A DNA stretch of 30,049 bases, from the NCBI GenBank assembly GCA_902785445.1, contig CACZYN010000028.1, positions 1-30,049 of the forward strand. Reading direction: 5' to 3'. Source of the DNA: an uncultured Anaerovibrio sp. GTDB lineage: Bacteria > Bacillota > Negativicutes > Selenomonadales > Selenomonadaceae. Shown in pieces: positions 1-7,988 of the stretch. A model generated the notes under the pieces. It worked only from the letters and a program-made list of their open reading frames with translations. It was not told the origin of the DNA and did not search any database. The translations under genes and the position numbers were made by a program. The stretch's first letter is position 1, and every line of letters starts with the position of its first letter.

Positions 1-2
1 TT

Positions 3-581
3 TTAAGTACTGGTATGAGTTCCTTGGGAGATGTGGAACTGTCTATAAAAGCACTGCGTGATGGCGGGGCAACGGATATTACTCTTTTACACTGTACAAC
101 TAGTTATCCGTGTCCATACGATGATGTAAATTTAAAAGCGATGGATACTTTAAAAAATGCTTTTGGGGTAAAAGTAGGATATTCAGATCATACAGATGGT
201 ATTGAAGTATCAATAGCTGCGGTAGCAAGAGGAGCTAAAATAATAGAAAAGCATTTTACTCTTGACAAGAATATGGACGGTCCGGATCATAGAGCAAGTA
301 CAGAACCTAGTGATTTTAAGAAAATGGTAAATGCTATAAGAAATGTAGAGTATGCGTTAGGTGATGGTATTAAAAATCCTACTAACGCGGAAAAAGAAAT
401 TGCAAGGGTAGTATTGAAACGAATTGTAGCCAGGCAGGAAATACCAGAAGGTAAGCTTATCGATGAAAGTGATATTTGTGTGAAAAGAAATGATGCAGGT
501 TTACCAGCTAGTACCTGGGACTTAATTATAGGAAAAAAGGCAAGTAAACATTATGATATAAATGAAGGAATTGAGATATAA
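3..581 (+). CDS. neuB: Nonulosonic acid synthase NeuB/LegI type, 5' end outside window
   Basis: C-terminal part of a PEP-dependent sialic/legionaminic acid synthase, which condenses PEP with ManNAc or a 2,4-diacetamido-trideoxymannose. The reading frame is already open at base 3, and the first codons give LSTGMSSLGDVE, an internal TIM-barrel strand of the family, so the first Met at 15 is not the start. Further family signatures are HCTTSYPCPYDDVNL, GYSDHTDG, EKHFTLDK and the phosphate/PEP-site stretch GPDHRASTEP. The last ~55 residues (RIVARQEIPEGKLI to GIEI) form the SAF/antifreeze-like domain that caps the partner active site in the dimer. The stop overlaps the neuC start by one base (TAATG), so translation is probably coupled. 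Sialic versus legionaminic substrate cannot be decided here. Confidence 0.93.
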   Translation, partial: LSTGMSSLGDVELSIKALRDGGATDITLLHCTTSYPCPYDDVNLKAMDTLKNAFGVKVGYSDHTDGIEVSIAAVARGAKIIEKHFTLDKNMDGPDHRASTEPSDFKKMVNAIRNVEYALGDGIKNPTNAEKEIARVVLKRIVARQEIPEGKLIDESDICVKRNDAGLPASTWDLIIGKKASKHYDINEGIEI

Positions 582-1762
582 TGCATAAAGTGTGTGTGGT
601 AACTGGAACTAGGGCAGATTATGGATTGCTGCGGCAGTTATTGATAAAGTTAAAAAATAATATAAATATTGATTTACAGCTAGTAGTGACAGGGAGTCAT
701 TTAAGTGATAAATTTGGCAACACTCAGCAGGAAATTCAAAATGATGGATTCGATCATTATATAAAAATGCCTATTCCGATTGAAGACGATAGTAAGAAGG
801 GAATGGCTAACGCAACGGGTGTAGCAATGCAAAAAATAAGTGATATTTTTGCTCAAATGCAACCGAATTTAGTAGTTGTTTTAGGTGACAGATTTGAGAT
901 ATTGGCTGTTGCTATTGCTGCACATATGCTGGGTATACCGGTAGCACATATTTCGGGTGGTGATGTGACAGAAGGTGCTGTAGATGACGCCATACGTCAC
1001 TGCATAACCAAAATGAGTTGTTTGCATTTTCCCGGCTGCGAACAGTCAAGAAACCGTATAATCCAAATGGGAGAGCATCCAGATACTGTTTTTAATGTGG
1101 GTGAGCCTGGCGTTGAGAATTGTCTAAACCTCGATTTAATGGAAAGGGATGAGTTGGGTAAGAATTTAAATTTTGAATATATTAATGGTAATTATTCAGT
1201 GGTTACTTTTCACCCAGTTACCATGGAAAATAATACTGCCCAACAACAGTTATATGAACTTATAAATGCAATGAAACAGTTTTCTGATATGGCCTATATT
1301 GTTACCTTGGCTAATGCTGATGCTGGCGGACGGTTGATAAACGACATTTGGCTCCAAGAGGGGAAGAAGCATAACAACTGGTTGGTGGTTCCTTCCCTTG
1401 GCGTAAAGAGATATTTGTCTGCTGTAAAATATGCCAAGCTGGTGATAGGTAATTCCTCCAGCGGTGTTGTTGAGGCTCCATCTATGAAGATCCCTACTAT
1501 TAACATAGGAGACCGTCAAAAGGGGCGCATGATGGCGGAAAGTGTAATTTGTTGTGAGCCTAAGTACGAAGATATTACAAATGCCATGAAGAAGGCATTG
1601 ACAGATGATTTTCAGGAGAATACTAAATATATAAAGTCTCCATTTGGTGATGGTACAACTTCGAAGTTGATAATTAATCATATATTAGACTTTTTAGGAC
1701 ATAGTCACGATACCCAGAAAAAGTCTTTTTATGACATTGATTTTCCAATGGGTGATAGATGA
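581..1762 (+). CDS. neuC: UDP-sugar 2-epimerase, hydrolysing (NeuC/LegG type)
   Basis: A 393-residue cytoplasmic enzyme that hydrolyses and epimerises a UDP-GlcNAc-type sugar to free ManNAc or its 2,4-diacetamido analogue, the substrate for the neighbouring NeuB. It begins VTGTRADYGLLRQLL, the classic NeuC N-terminus. It then shows GDRFEILAVAIAAHMLGIPV, HISGGDVTEGAVDDAIRH and, near the C-terminus, GNSSSGVVEAPS followed by INIGDRQKGRM, which are the UDP-binding and catalytic blocks of the GT-B epimerase fold. Length is normal for the family. The ATG overlaps the neuB stop by one base. A LegG role in legionaminic acid synthesis is an equally valid reading, because LegG and NeuC are homologous and the diagnostic upstream genes lie outside the window. 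Confidence 0.93.
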   Translation: MHKVCVVTGTRADYGLLRQLLIKLKNNINIDLQLVVTGSHLSDKFGNTQQEIQNDGFDHYIKMPIPIEDDSKKGMANATGVAMQKISDIFAQMQPNLVVVLGDRFEILAVAIAAHMLGIPVAHISGGDVTEGAVDDAIRHCITKMSCLHFPGCEQSRNRIIQMGEHPDTVFNVGEPGVENCLNLDLMERDELGKNLNFEYINGNYSVVTFHPVTMENNTAQQQLYELINAMKQFSDMAYIVTLANADAGGRLINDIWLQEGKKHNNWLVVPSLGVKRYLSAVKYAKLVIGNSSSGVVEAPSMKIPTINIGDRQKGRMMAESVICCEPKYEDITNAMKKALTDDFQENTKYIKSPFGDGTTSKLIINHILDFLGHSHDTQKKSFYDIDFPMGDR

Positions 1763-1763
1763 G

Positions 1764-2255
1764 ATGATTATTTTTAGGCATGCAAAAAATGAAGATTTTG
1801 ATTTCTACTATAATTTGAAGTGTGAAGAATCAGCGATTTATTGGGGTGGATTTGAGAAGGCACCAGACAGGGATAATTTTCACAATCATTTCAAGAAAAT
1901 TGTTGCAGGAAATTCTGATGAACGACAATTATTATTTGCAATAGATAGTAATATGTTAGTGGGGTTTTTACAATTAACGCGGAACATAGACTCTGAATAT
2001 GAGATATCTTACGGTGTCAGTGAAAGTTTTAGAGGACATGGTTACGGCTATGCCATATTGGAATATGCAAAAAAAATAATTGTCCAAATGGATAGAGATG
2101 TAACTCTTATCGGGTATGTACGATATGATAATATTGCTTCGATAAAATGCTTTCAGCATAACGGTTTTTACAAATGTGATGAGTTTGATGAGCGTTTTTT
2201 TCCTGTGGATGGGGAGAAAAAGAAAATGTATTTATGGAAATGGAGCGAAAAATGA
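1764..2255 (+). CDS. GNAT-family N-acetyltransferase in the nonulosonate module
   Basis: A 163-residue GNAT acetyltransferase using acetyl-CoA. The start is taken at ATG 1764, one base after the neuC stop, giving MIIFRHAKNEDFDFYY, a normal GNAT beginning. An in-frame ATG at 1731 would add 11 residues inside neuC and has no better ribosome-binding site. The acetyl-CoA pyrophosphate loop is RGHGYGYAILEYAKK, and NIASIKCFQHNGFYKCDEFD is the usual C-terminal GNAT motif B region. Its place between neuC and neuA suggests it acetylates an amino or hydroxyl group of the nonulosonic acid or a precursor (compare PseH, a GNAT in pseudaminic acid synthesis). That substrate is inference. Its stop overlaps the start of neuA. 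Confidence 0.85.
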   Translation: MIIFRHAKNEDFDFYYNLKCEESAIYWGGFEKAPDRDNFHNHFKKIVAGNSDERQLLFAIDSNMLVGFLQLTRNIDSEYEISYGVSESFRGHGYGYAILEYAKKIIVQMDRDVTLIGYVRYDNIASIKCFQHNGFYKCDEFDERFFPVDGEKKKMYLWKWSEK

Positions 2256-2947
2256 AAAATATAGCAATTATACCCGCTCGAAGCGGCTCCAAGGGGTTAA
2301 AAGACAAGAACATAAAACTTATGAACGGTCAACCTTTGCTTTCCTATAGTATTACGGCTGCAAAGGAATCTGGTTTGTTCGAAGAAATAATGGTTAGCAC
2401 TGATTCCCAAAAGTATGCTGATATAGCGATACAATATGGGGCGCGTGTCCCTTTTTTGCGTTCAGAACTAAATAGCTCTGATACTGCTGGAAGTTGGGAT
2501 ATAGTATTAGAAGTTCTGAATAATTATAAGGCTTTAGACCAGGAGTTTGATACAGTATGCTTGCTTCAGCCAACCTCTCCGTTGAGAAACGCTAAGGATA
2601 TATCTGCTGCGTACAAAGATTTTCAGGAAAATGCTGTAGATGCATTGACTTCGGTATGCGAGATGGACCATTCACCTCTTTGGACAATGCCCCTGGATGA
2701 AACCAGAATGCTAACTGAATATCGTAAGTATAGCTCCAATGTTCCAAGACAAAAGTTGCCTACCTATTATCGGGTAAATGGTGCCATATATATCCGGAAG
2801 ATAGAATATTGTAACGGCGATGCCAGCCTAAAAGATGATAGGGAAATAGCATTTATTATGGATAAGAGGAGAAGCGTTGATATTGATGATGCGCTTGATT
2901 TTGCTATTGGAGAGTATTTGATGAATATGTCCAATGTGGAAGGATAA
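2252..2947 (+). CDS. neuA: CMP-nonulosonic acid cytidylyltransferase (NeuA/LegF type)
   Basis: A 231-residue enzyme activating the free nonulosonic acid with CTP to CMP-sugar for glycosyltransferases. The nucleotide-binding signature IPARSGSKGLKDKNIKLM is at residues 6-23. LLQPTSPLRNAKDI and the C-terminal FIMDKRRSVDIDDALDF are also family hallmarks. The start at 2252 is preferred over an in-frame ATG at 2234 because GGAG lies six bases upstream of it and the first residues MKNIAIIPARSGS match the family. It overlaps the GNAT stop (ATGA). It is the last intact gene of the nonulosonate module. No sialyltransferase was recognised among the downstream genes, so the transferase that uses the CMP-sugar is unidentified. 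Confidence 0.93.
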   Translation: MKNIAIIPARSGSKGLKDKNIKLMNGQPLLSYSITAAKESGLFEEIMVSTDSQKYADIAIQYGARVPFLRSELNSSDTAGSWDIVLEVLNNYKALDQEFDTVCLLQPTSPLRNAKDISAAYKDFQENAVDALTSVCEMDHSPLWTMPLDETRMLTEYRKYSSNVPRQKLPTYYRVNGAIYIRKIEYCNGDASLKDDREIAFIMDKRRSVDIDDALDFAIGEYLMNMSNVEG

Positions 2948-3034
2948 GTAATATCAATGGACTTTGTGAATGAGTTTTGACAATTATGGAAAATCTAGTT
3001 TTGGAATTGGTCAAATGGTTATAGGGGACCAAAA

Positions 3035-3235
3035 ATGGAAGAGCAATTAAATGCTGATAGATTAAAAGCTTATATTTCAGAAATAACCTTCAATAATGGG
3101 GAAAAACTGTCTATTAGAGATAATGATATAGTTCTATTTGTTGGGCCAAACAATGCTGGCAAAAGCCAAGCGTTGAATGATATATATGCAAAGTGCGGTA
3201 GTGTAAGAGAATTTATGCTGGGTATTGGTCTATAG
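3035..3235 (+). pseudogene. Truncated P-loop ATPase stub (AAA/SMC-like N-terminus)
   Basis: A 66-codon frame holding only the beginning of an ABC/SMC-like AAA ATPase. Two short beta segments (KAYISEITFNNGEKLSI and DNDIVLFV) lead into a good Walker A, GPNNAGKSQ at residues 37-45. The protein then runs into unrelated sequence and a stop 21 residues later. No Walker B, signature motif or C-terminal domain is present, so ATP hydrolysis is not expected. Such ATPases normally have several hundred residues and often belong to defence systems (OLD, Septu PtuA and similar), but this stub is too short to assign. It lies between neuA and a broken HNH gene, in AT-rich sequence with several other broken genes. 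Confidence 0.75.
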
Positions 3236-3252
3236 CTTTGGAGGCAACGATT

Positions 3253-3727
3253 ATGGACAGGTGTTATGTATGTGGTGTAGAAATTGTTGCAGAGAATCAA
3301 ACTGATGAACATATATTTCTAAATGCATTAGGAGGACATCTTACATCAAATAAACTCATATGTAAGAAGTGTAATTCGGATTTTGGTAAAGAGATAGACA
3401 CTGAATTATCTAAACAATTTAAGTGTATTGCTACAATGTTAAATATACAAAGGGACCGTGGAGTGGTCCAGCCTTTCGATGTCGTTGATACAGTTGACAA
3501 TACATTGTATAGTTATGAACCAGGAGGGAAACCAATTCCCAAAATCCCTGTTATAAAACAAGTTGAGAATCATTATACGATTAAAGCTTCAAATAAAAAA
3601 CAAGGAAGAGAGGTTTTAAGCAGATAAATTATTATCTAAAAAAGAGTTGAATGATTTTGTCGTAGAAGAAACAGTAAAGCACTTTATGCCATGGATTATA
3701 CATAATTTGAAAAATGATTTTAGCTGA
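3253..3727 (+). pseudogene. HNH-type endonuclease remnant, frameshifted
   Basis: The first frame (3253-3627) encodes a zinc-binding HNH-like protein: CYVCG near the N-terminus, TDEHIFLNALGGHL supplying the Glu-His of the HNH centre, then LICKKCNSDFGKEID with the second Cys pair. The start at ATG 3253 follows GGAGG by eight bases. After REVL at 3618 the frame meets a stop. Skipping one A at about 3619 opens ADKLLSKKELNDFVVEETV and runs to 3727, so a one-base insertion (or two-base loss) broke the gene. The total of about 158 codons is also short for this family, so the 3' end is probably lost too. In defence islands HNH proteins often pair with ATPases, as the stub just upstream might suggest, but pairing here is speculation. 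Confidence 0.72.
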
Positions 3728-3834
3728 TTTGTTACTGACACGCCTCTCTGTCGCTAGACTGCTACATCTTAAAGGATATTAACTTCCCCAATCTTGATAA
3801 ACTGTAGCTTGCCAGCTTGAGACAAATTGGATAA

Positions 3835-4286
3835 AAGAACTATGGTAATTATGATGTTTTTATAGATTGTTCACTAAAGTCAGCAATTGAAGGATTAAGT
3901 GATGAGGAAATACTGTCATCCATACGAATCCATAATTTTAAAGATTCTAGTGTTACTATTTTTTGATAGGTTTAGAAACAGCAAAACGCAAATGGGTTGA
4001 TTGGGAAATAAATGCTTTTATAGCCCACGTACTAGAAATGGATTATGAGCATCATGATGACAGCTTATATACAGTTAGTATTGCTGCGGAGGATATAGAG
4101 ATATATACATTATATTATCTATTAGCACACCATCCGGAACAGTTGGAAGCTGAATATTCTGCATTGTTCGAAGCGCATGAAGCATTAGTAACTGCAAATG
4201 GGATAATTCCTAAGAAGAAATATTCTCTTGTGTTTGATTCATCAATTAAGTCACTTGATGATGTAGTCCATTTCCGGTTGAATTGA
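3835..4286 (+). pseudogene. TIR-like (MTH538/ThsB-type) protein remnant, frameshifted
   Basis: Two adjacent frames together read as part of a TIR-like domain of the MTH538/ThsB type. Frame one (from 3835) gives NYDVFIDCSLKSAIEG and then IRIHNFKDSSVTIF before a stop at 3964. Frame two (from 3963) resumes at once with LIGLETAKRKWVDWEINAFI. The combined motif SSVTIFLIGLETAKRKWVDWEI is split in two at a run of six T (3959-3964), so one base has been lost or gained. The usual first TIR beta strand is missing upstream. The ~85 residues after INAFI (from LEMDYEHHDDSLYTV on) I do not recognise. Known ThsB proteins make NAD-derived signals in Thoeris defence; this copy is very likely dead. Confidence 0.68.
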
Positions 4287-4394
4287 TAGAAATATGGACG
4301 TATTATTATTTTAGAAAGTAGCGAAAGACTATTTCCTTGCACTGTGCAGATGAGAATATGTCAGTATAGATAATTATCGTGAGGTCTTTATATA

Positions 4395-5468
4395 ATGAAC
4401 ATAGGGTATATATATATTGGAAATTTAAAAATTGGCAGTGGTGTTCATAAGAAAATAAAAGAACAGGTGAGACAGTGGCGTGAACTGGGAAACAATGTAA
4501 GAATATTCCATTTTCCGGTTGATAAGATAAATTCCTTCGTAGATGATGAGGAAGGTGTATTTGAGCCAATCACTAACATATTATTTTATAAAATTAACTG
4601 TTTCAGAGAAATAATGGAGTTTTCAGATATAATCTATATGCGATATAATTTTATTTCATTAGATGCATATCGACTTATTAGTCATATTCCAACTGTGGTC
4701 GAAATAAACTCTGATGAGATTGCAGAATATAAGCTGGAAAGATTTAATGGCTGGAAAAAAACAATAAAGTATTATCTTAATAAGATTAATAGACTGCTTT
4801 TTATGTCAAAAGTAGTGGGAAAAGTGTGTGTCACCGAAGAATTAAAAGAAAAGGAAATGCAATTTAATGCCAATATTCCTACAATTGCATTGCCAAACCC
4901 ATTGTATTCTATTGACAATAGAATGAGCGGAGAAATCCATTTAGGGAAAATAATACCGCAGTTAGTTTTTATAGGCTCTCCCGGGCAGCCTTGGCATGGG
5001 ATCGATAAAATAATTCAATTAGCTACTGCTACGGTGGGAAAACTCGACATAAATATAATTGGAATGGAAAAGCCGGTAATGTCAGTACCAGAAAATATCC
5101 ATTTTTGTGGTTATTTGTCAAAGGAACAATATGATAAATATTTGCAAGAAGCAGATGTGGGGATTGGTACTTTGGCTTTGCATAGAAAACACATGAATGA
5201 AGCCTGCCCATTGAAAATAAGGGAATATTTAGCCTATGGATTGCCTATAATTATTGGCTATAAAGATACTGCGTTCTTAAATATTGGAAAAAAAGAGTGG
5301 CTATTGGAGCTGCCCAATATTGAATCAAATGTGATGGATGCAGTCGACGATATTGTTGCTTTTGCAAATAAAGTAAAAGGATATAAGGTAAATCCTGATG
5401 AAGTGGAATTTATGTCCAGTAGAAAAATAGAGGAACAAAGAATAGAATTTTTTTCAAAGTTTCTTTAG
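4395..5468 (+). CDS. Glycosyltransferase, GT4/GT-B type
   Basis: A 357-residue protein with the two-Rossmann layout of GT-B glycosyltransferases. The N-terminal acceptor domain starts MNIGYIYIGNLKIGSGVHKK. The C-terminal nucleotide-sugar domain starts at about residue 190 with LVFIGSPGQPWHGIDKIIQL, then ADVGIGTLALHRKHMNEACP and LKIREYLAYGLPIIIG, which takes the place of the E-x7-E donor-binding motif. It has no membrane segment and probably acts at the inner face of the membrane on lipid-linked sugar. GAGG upstream of ATG 4395 supports the start. The sugar and linkage cannot be read from the sequence. It is the first intact gene after the decayed block at 2948-4290 and begins the run of transferases of the locus. 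Confidence 0.85.
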   Translation: MNIGYIYIGNLKIGSGVHKKIKEQVRQWRELGNNVRIFHFPVDKINSFVDDEEGVFEPITNILFYKINCFREIMEFSDIIYMRYNFISLDAYRLISHIPTVVEINSDEIAEYKLERFNGWKKTIKYYLNKINRLLFMSKVVGKVCVTEELKEKEMQFNANIPTIALPNPLYSIDNRMSGEIHLGKIIPQLVFIGSPGQPWHGIDKIIQLATATVGKLDINIIGMEKPVMSVPENIHFCGYLSKEQYDKYLQEADVGIGTLALHRKHMNEACPLKIREYLAYGLPIIIGYKDTAFLNIGKKEWLLELPNIESNVMDAVDDIVAFANKVKGYKVNPDEVEFMSSRKIEEQRIEFFSKFL

Positions 5469-5519
5469 AACGACTATTATAGATTAATCAGATTAGTCAT
5501 GTTAGGAGAAATGCCGTCG

Positions 5520-6569
5520 ATGAAACGAATTTTATTTGTAGCTGATGCAAGCATTATACATACTGCAAAATATGTTGATTATTTTGTAAGAGGAAATAAA
5601 TATGAAGTTATGCTTGCAACATATTCACAAGATAATGTGACAGAATGTGATAAAATATGCTGGTTATCTGAAAGAAAAATAAGTAAGGCAGGAATGAATT
5701 TTCATTATATATTGGGCATATATAAATTGGTGAAAATAATACGAGAGTTTAAACCTGACTATATTAACGCGCACTTTTCCTATAGTATGGGCTTCATTGC
5801 GATGGTAGCTTTATTTTTTAGCGGGATAAATAGCAAGGTTTCTGTTGTATGCCATGGATCAGATATATTGGCTTTCCCGGCAAAAATTTGTAAATACATT
5901 AATTATTATGTATTAAATAGGGCTGATAGAATTATAGCTGTGTCTCCTCAGGTCGCTCGGCAACTTGATGCGTGGCATATCAGTAAAACAAAAATATTTG
6001 TAGGGCAGTATGGAGTAGACATAAAAGAGCTTTTGCCTGTAGAACGCGATGTAGATATTTTATCTATTCGGGATTATGTCCCTAATTCTAGAATAGATGA
6101 CATGTTGTTGGCCATATCTGATGTCGAGAATATTGCAAGCAAAAAAATTGTTTTTGTGCTTCCTTACTGTACTGATAAACGTATGGACGAATTAAAAATA
6201 GCGTATCCATATATCAATTTTTATCCTGAATTAGAACATTCTAAGATAATAGAATTAATGAATAGGAGTAGAATATACATTAGTGCAACTAAATCAGATG
6301 GCGCGGCACTTTCGTTATTGGAAGCAATGGCTTATGGAGCCTACCCAATTGTATCCAATATTGAAGCAAACCAGCCATGGATTGGATCAAATAAAAATGG
6401 TCGTTTATTTGATGATATGAATTCATTTAAACAAGTAGTGGCAGAAATGTTAAAAAAAGATGATGATGAGTTTGCGGAGTGTAGGAAAATAAACCATATG
6501 AAGGTTAAGGAAAATTGTAGTTATAATTTACAGATGGAAAAGATTGAACGATTTTTGATACATGGGTAG
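5520..6569 (+). CDS. Glycosyltransferase, GT4 family
   Basis: A 349-residue GT-B glycosyltransferase. The N-terminus MKRILFVADASIIHTAKYVDY is typical of retaining GT4 enzymes, and VVCHGSDILAFP and ADRIIAVSPQVARQL are standard acceptor-domain stretches. The donor-site block is ISATKSDGAALSLLEAMAYG at about residues 257-276. The start at 5520 is chosen over in-frame ATGs at 5499 and 5511 because AGGAG at 5504-5508 overlaps or crowds the earlier ones and lies 11 bases before this one. Strongly AT-rich with many ATA codons, like its upstream neighbour. It probably adds one sugar of the repeat unit; which sugar is not visible. Confidence 0.88.
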   Translation: MKRILFVADASIIHTAKYVDYFVRGNKYEVMLATYSQDNVTECDKICWLSERKISKAGMNFHYILGIYKLVKIIREFKPDYINAHFSYSMGFIAMVALFFSGINSKVSVVCHGSDILAFPAKICKYINYYVLNRADRIIAVSPQVARQLDAWHISKTKIFVGQYGVDIKELLPVERDVDILSIRDYVPNSRIDDMLLAISDVENIASKKIVFVLPYCTDKRMDELKIAYPYINFYPELEHSKIIELMNRSRIYISATKSDGAALSLLEAMAYGAYPIVSNIEANQPWIGSNKNGRLFDDMNSFKQVVAEMLKKDDDEFAECRKINHMKVKENCSYNLQMEKIERFLIHG

Positions 6570-6599
6570 AAATGTTTAAAGCACTGAGGAATGTAAAAT

Positions 6600-7988
6600 A
6601 TGTTAACAATATGTGCCCCCGATAGTTATCATGCAGAAAGAGAATATATTTTTCATGTGGTATTTTCATGCTTTTTAGGGATTGATTATACTGTAAATTA
6701 TGAATCGAACTTAAATGCGGTAGTAATACGTGGGGAAAAAAGTAGTATCAGTATTACGGATGGTTTGTTTTCTGTTGAAAAAACAGAATGGTTAAGTGAC
6801 AAGTGTTTACCTGTTTTACCTTTAAAAAAAGGTTTTTTGTGTGAGGAAATTGATTTTAATATAAATAGTATTCCAGTTTTATATGGGCATGTATTAGATT
6901 CAGGCAAGTATTTGGAAGTGAAAGATGGAGATGTTTCGTTAGGTATTGATATTTTTGGATCATCTTTTTTTATGCTAACCCGGCTGGAGGAATACATTGT
7001 CAATGATCGAGATGTCCAAGACCGTTTTCCTGTGGAAGCTTCTATAGCGTATAAGGCTGGTTTTTTAGAGAGGCCGATTGTAAATGAATATGTAGAGATA
7101 TTATGGTGTTTACTAAAAAAGATCGAGCCATCACTAGTAAGAAAAAACCAAAAGTATAAGGTGCTTCCTACACATGATATAGATAAACCATTTGATATGA
7201 TGTTTGAGACACCTTTGCAAATTTCCAGACATTTTGTTGGGGATATACTATACCGAAAATCTGTATATGCTATGCTAAAACGTGTGCGAGACGTGTATCA
7301 GCTTAACTTCAATAAAAAAAAATATATATCGAGAAAGACTGAAACATATGATTTTATAGATGCTATAAGCAGTAAGCACAACCTAAAAGATATTTTTTTC
7401 TTTATGAATTCGAAAAAATCTTGGTATGATGGCAACTATACTATTGATGAGCCACATGTTTTGTGTATTATATCTAAACTGGTTTCCAAAGGACATCATA
7501 TAGGCTTGCATCCGTCTTTTGATTCCTACATGGATGTTGATGAAATAAAAAAAGAAGTTGCCTTGATGAATGATGTATTCACAAATAATAAGCTTCCACT
7601 TCTTGTTGGTGCCAGGCAGCACTATTTGAAGTGGAAAAATCCAGATACTTGGCAGCATTACGAGGACGCAGGTATTCCATTCGATTCATCCATGACTTAC
7701 GCTGGTCATGTTGGCTTTAGATGTGGTGTATGTTATCCATTTCCGGTATTTAACTTAGAGACCAGAAAAGAATTAAAATTGATAGAGCATCCATTAATAG
7801 TAATGGATGGAACGCTTTATGAGTACATGGGCCTATCCCATGATGAGGCATTGCCTGTTATAAAAAAATTAGCGGATGAGTGCAAAAAATATAATGGAGA
7901 ATTTGTGATTCTTTGGCACAATACTATGTTGGATTGCAAGAATGAAAGAGATTTTTATTCAAAGATGTTAGATGAGGTTAATTGTTGA
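6600..7988 (+). CDS. Polysaccharide deacetylase-like protein (CE4-related)
   Basis: A 462-residue protein resembling the subgroup of CE4-like deacetylases that carry a long N-terminal domain (DUF7033-type by my recollection). The first ~185 residues lack a recognised motif. The catalytic-like part begins with LPTHDIDKP, where THDID stands for the CE4 metal-binding aspartate motif. It continues with GHHIGLHPSF (the His-x-x-x-His type metal ligands) and ends with EFVILWHNTM. No signal peptide is seen, so it may work in the cytoplasm on lipid-linked or nucleotide sugars. GAGGA lies nine bases before the ATG. Its 3' end overlaps the next gene by 17 bases, which implies coupled expression and perhaps a joint task such as de-N-acetylation followed by re-acylation. 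Confidence 0.75.
   Translation: MLTICAPDSYHAEREYIFHVVFSCFLGIDYTVNYESNLNAVVIRGEKSSISITDGLFSVEKTEWLSDKCLPVLPLKKGFLCEEIDFNINSIPVLYGHVLDSGKYLEVKDGDVSLGIDIFGSSFFMLTRLEEYIVNDRDVQDRFPVEASIAYKAGFLERPIVNEYVEILWCLLKKIEPSLVRKNQKYKVLPTHDIDKPFDMMFETPLQISRHFVGDILYRKSVYAMLKRVRDVYQLNFNKKKYISRKTETYDFIDAISSKHNLKDIFFFMNSKKSWYDGNYTIDEPHVLCIISKLVSKGHHIGLHPSFDSYMDVDEIKKEVALMNDVFTNNKLPLLVGARQHYLKWKNPDTWQHYEDAGIPFDSSMTYAGHVGFRCGVCYPFPVFNLETRKELKLIEHPLIVMDGTLYEYMGLSHDEALPVIKKLADECKKYNGEFVILWHNTMLDCKNERDFYSKMLDEVNC

Noticed and set aside
15..17. ATG at 15 as the start of neuB
   Set aside because: The frame is open upstream to the window edge, and the residues before it (LSTG) are conserved family sequence, so the true start is outside.
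3035..3627. ATPase stub plus HNH as a working Septu (PtuA/PtuB) system
   Set aside because: The ATPase lacks everything after Walker A and the HNH frame is broken, and the HNH subfamily does not clearly match PtuB.
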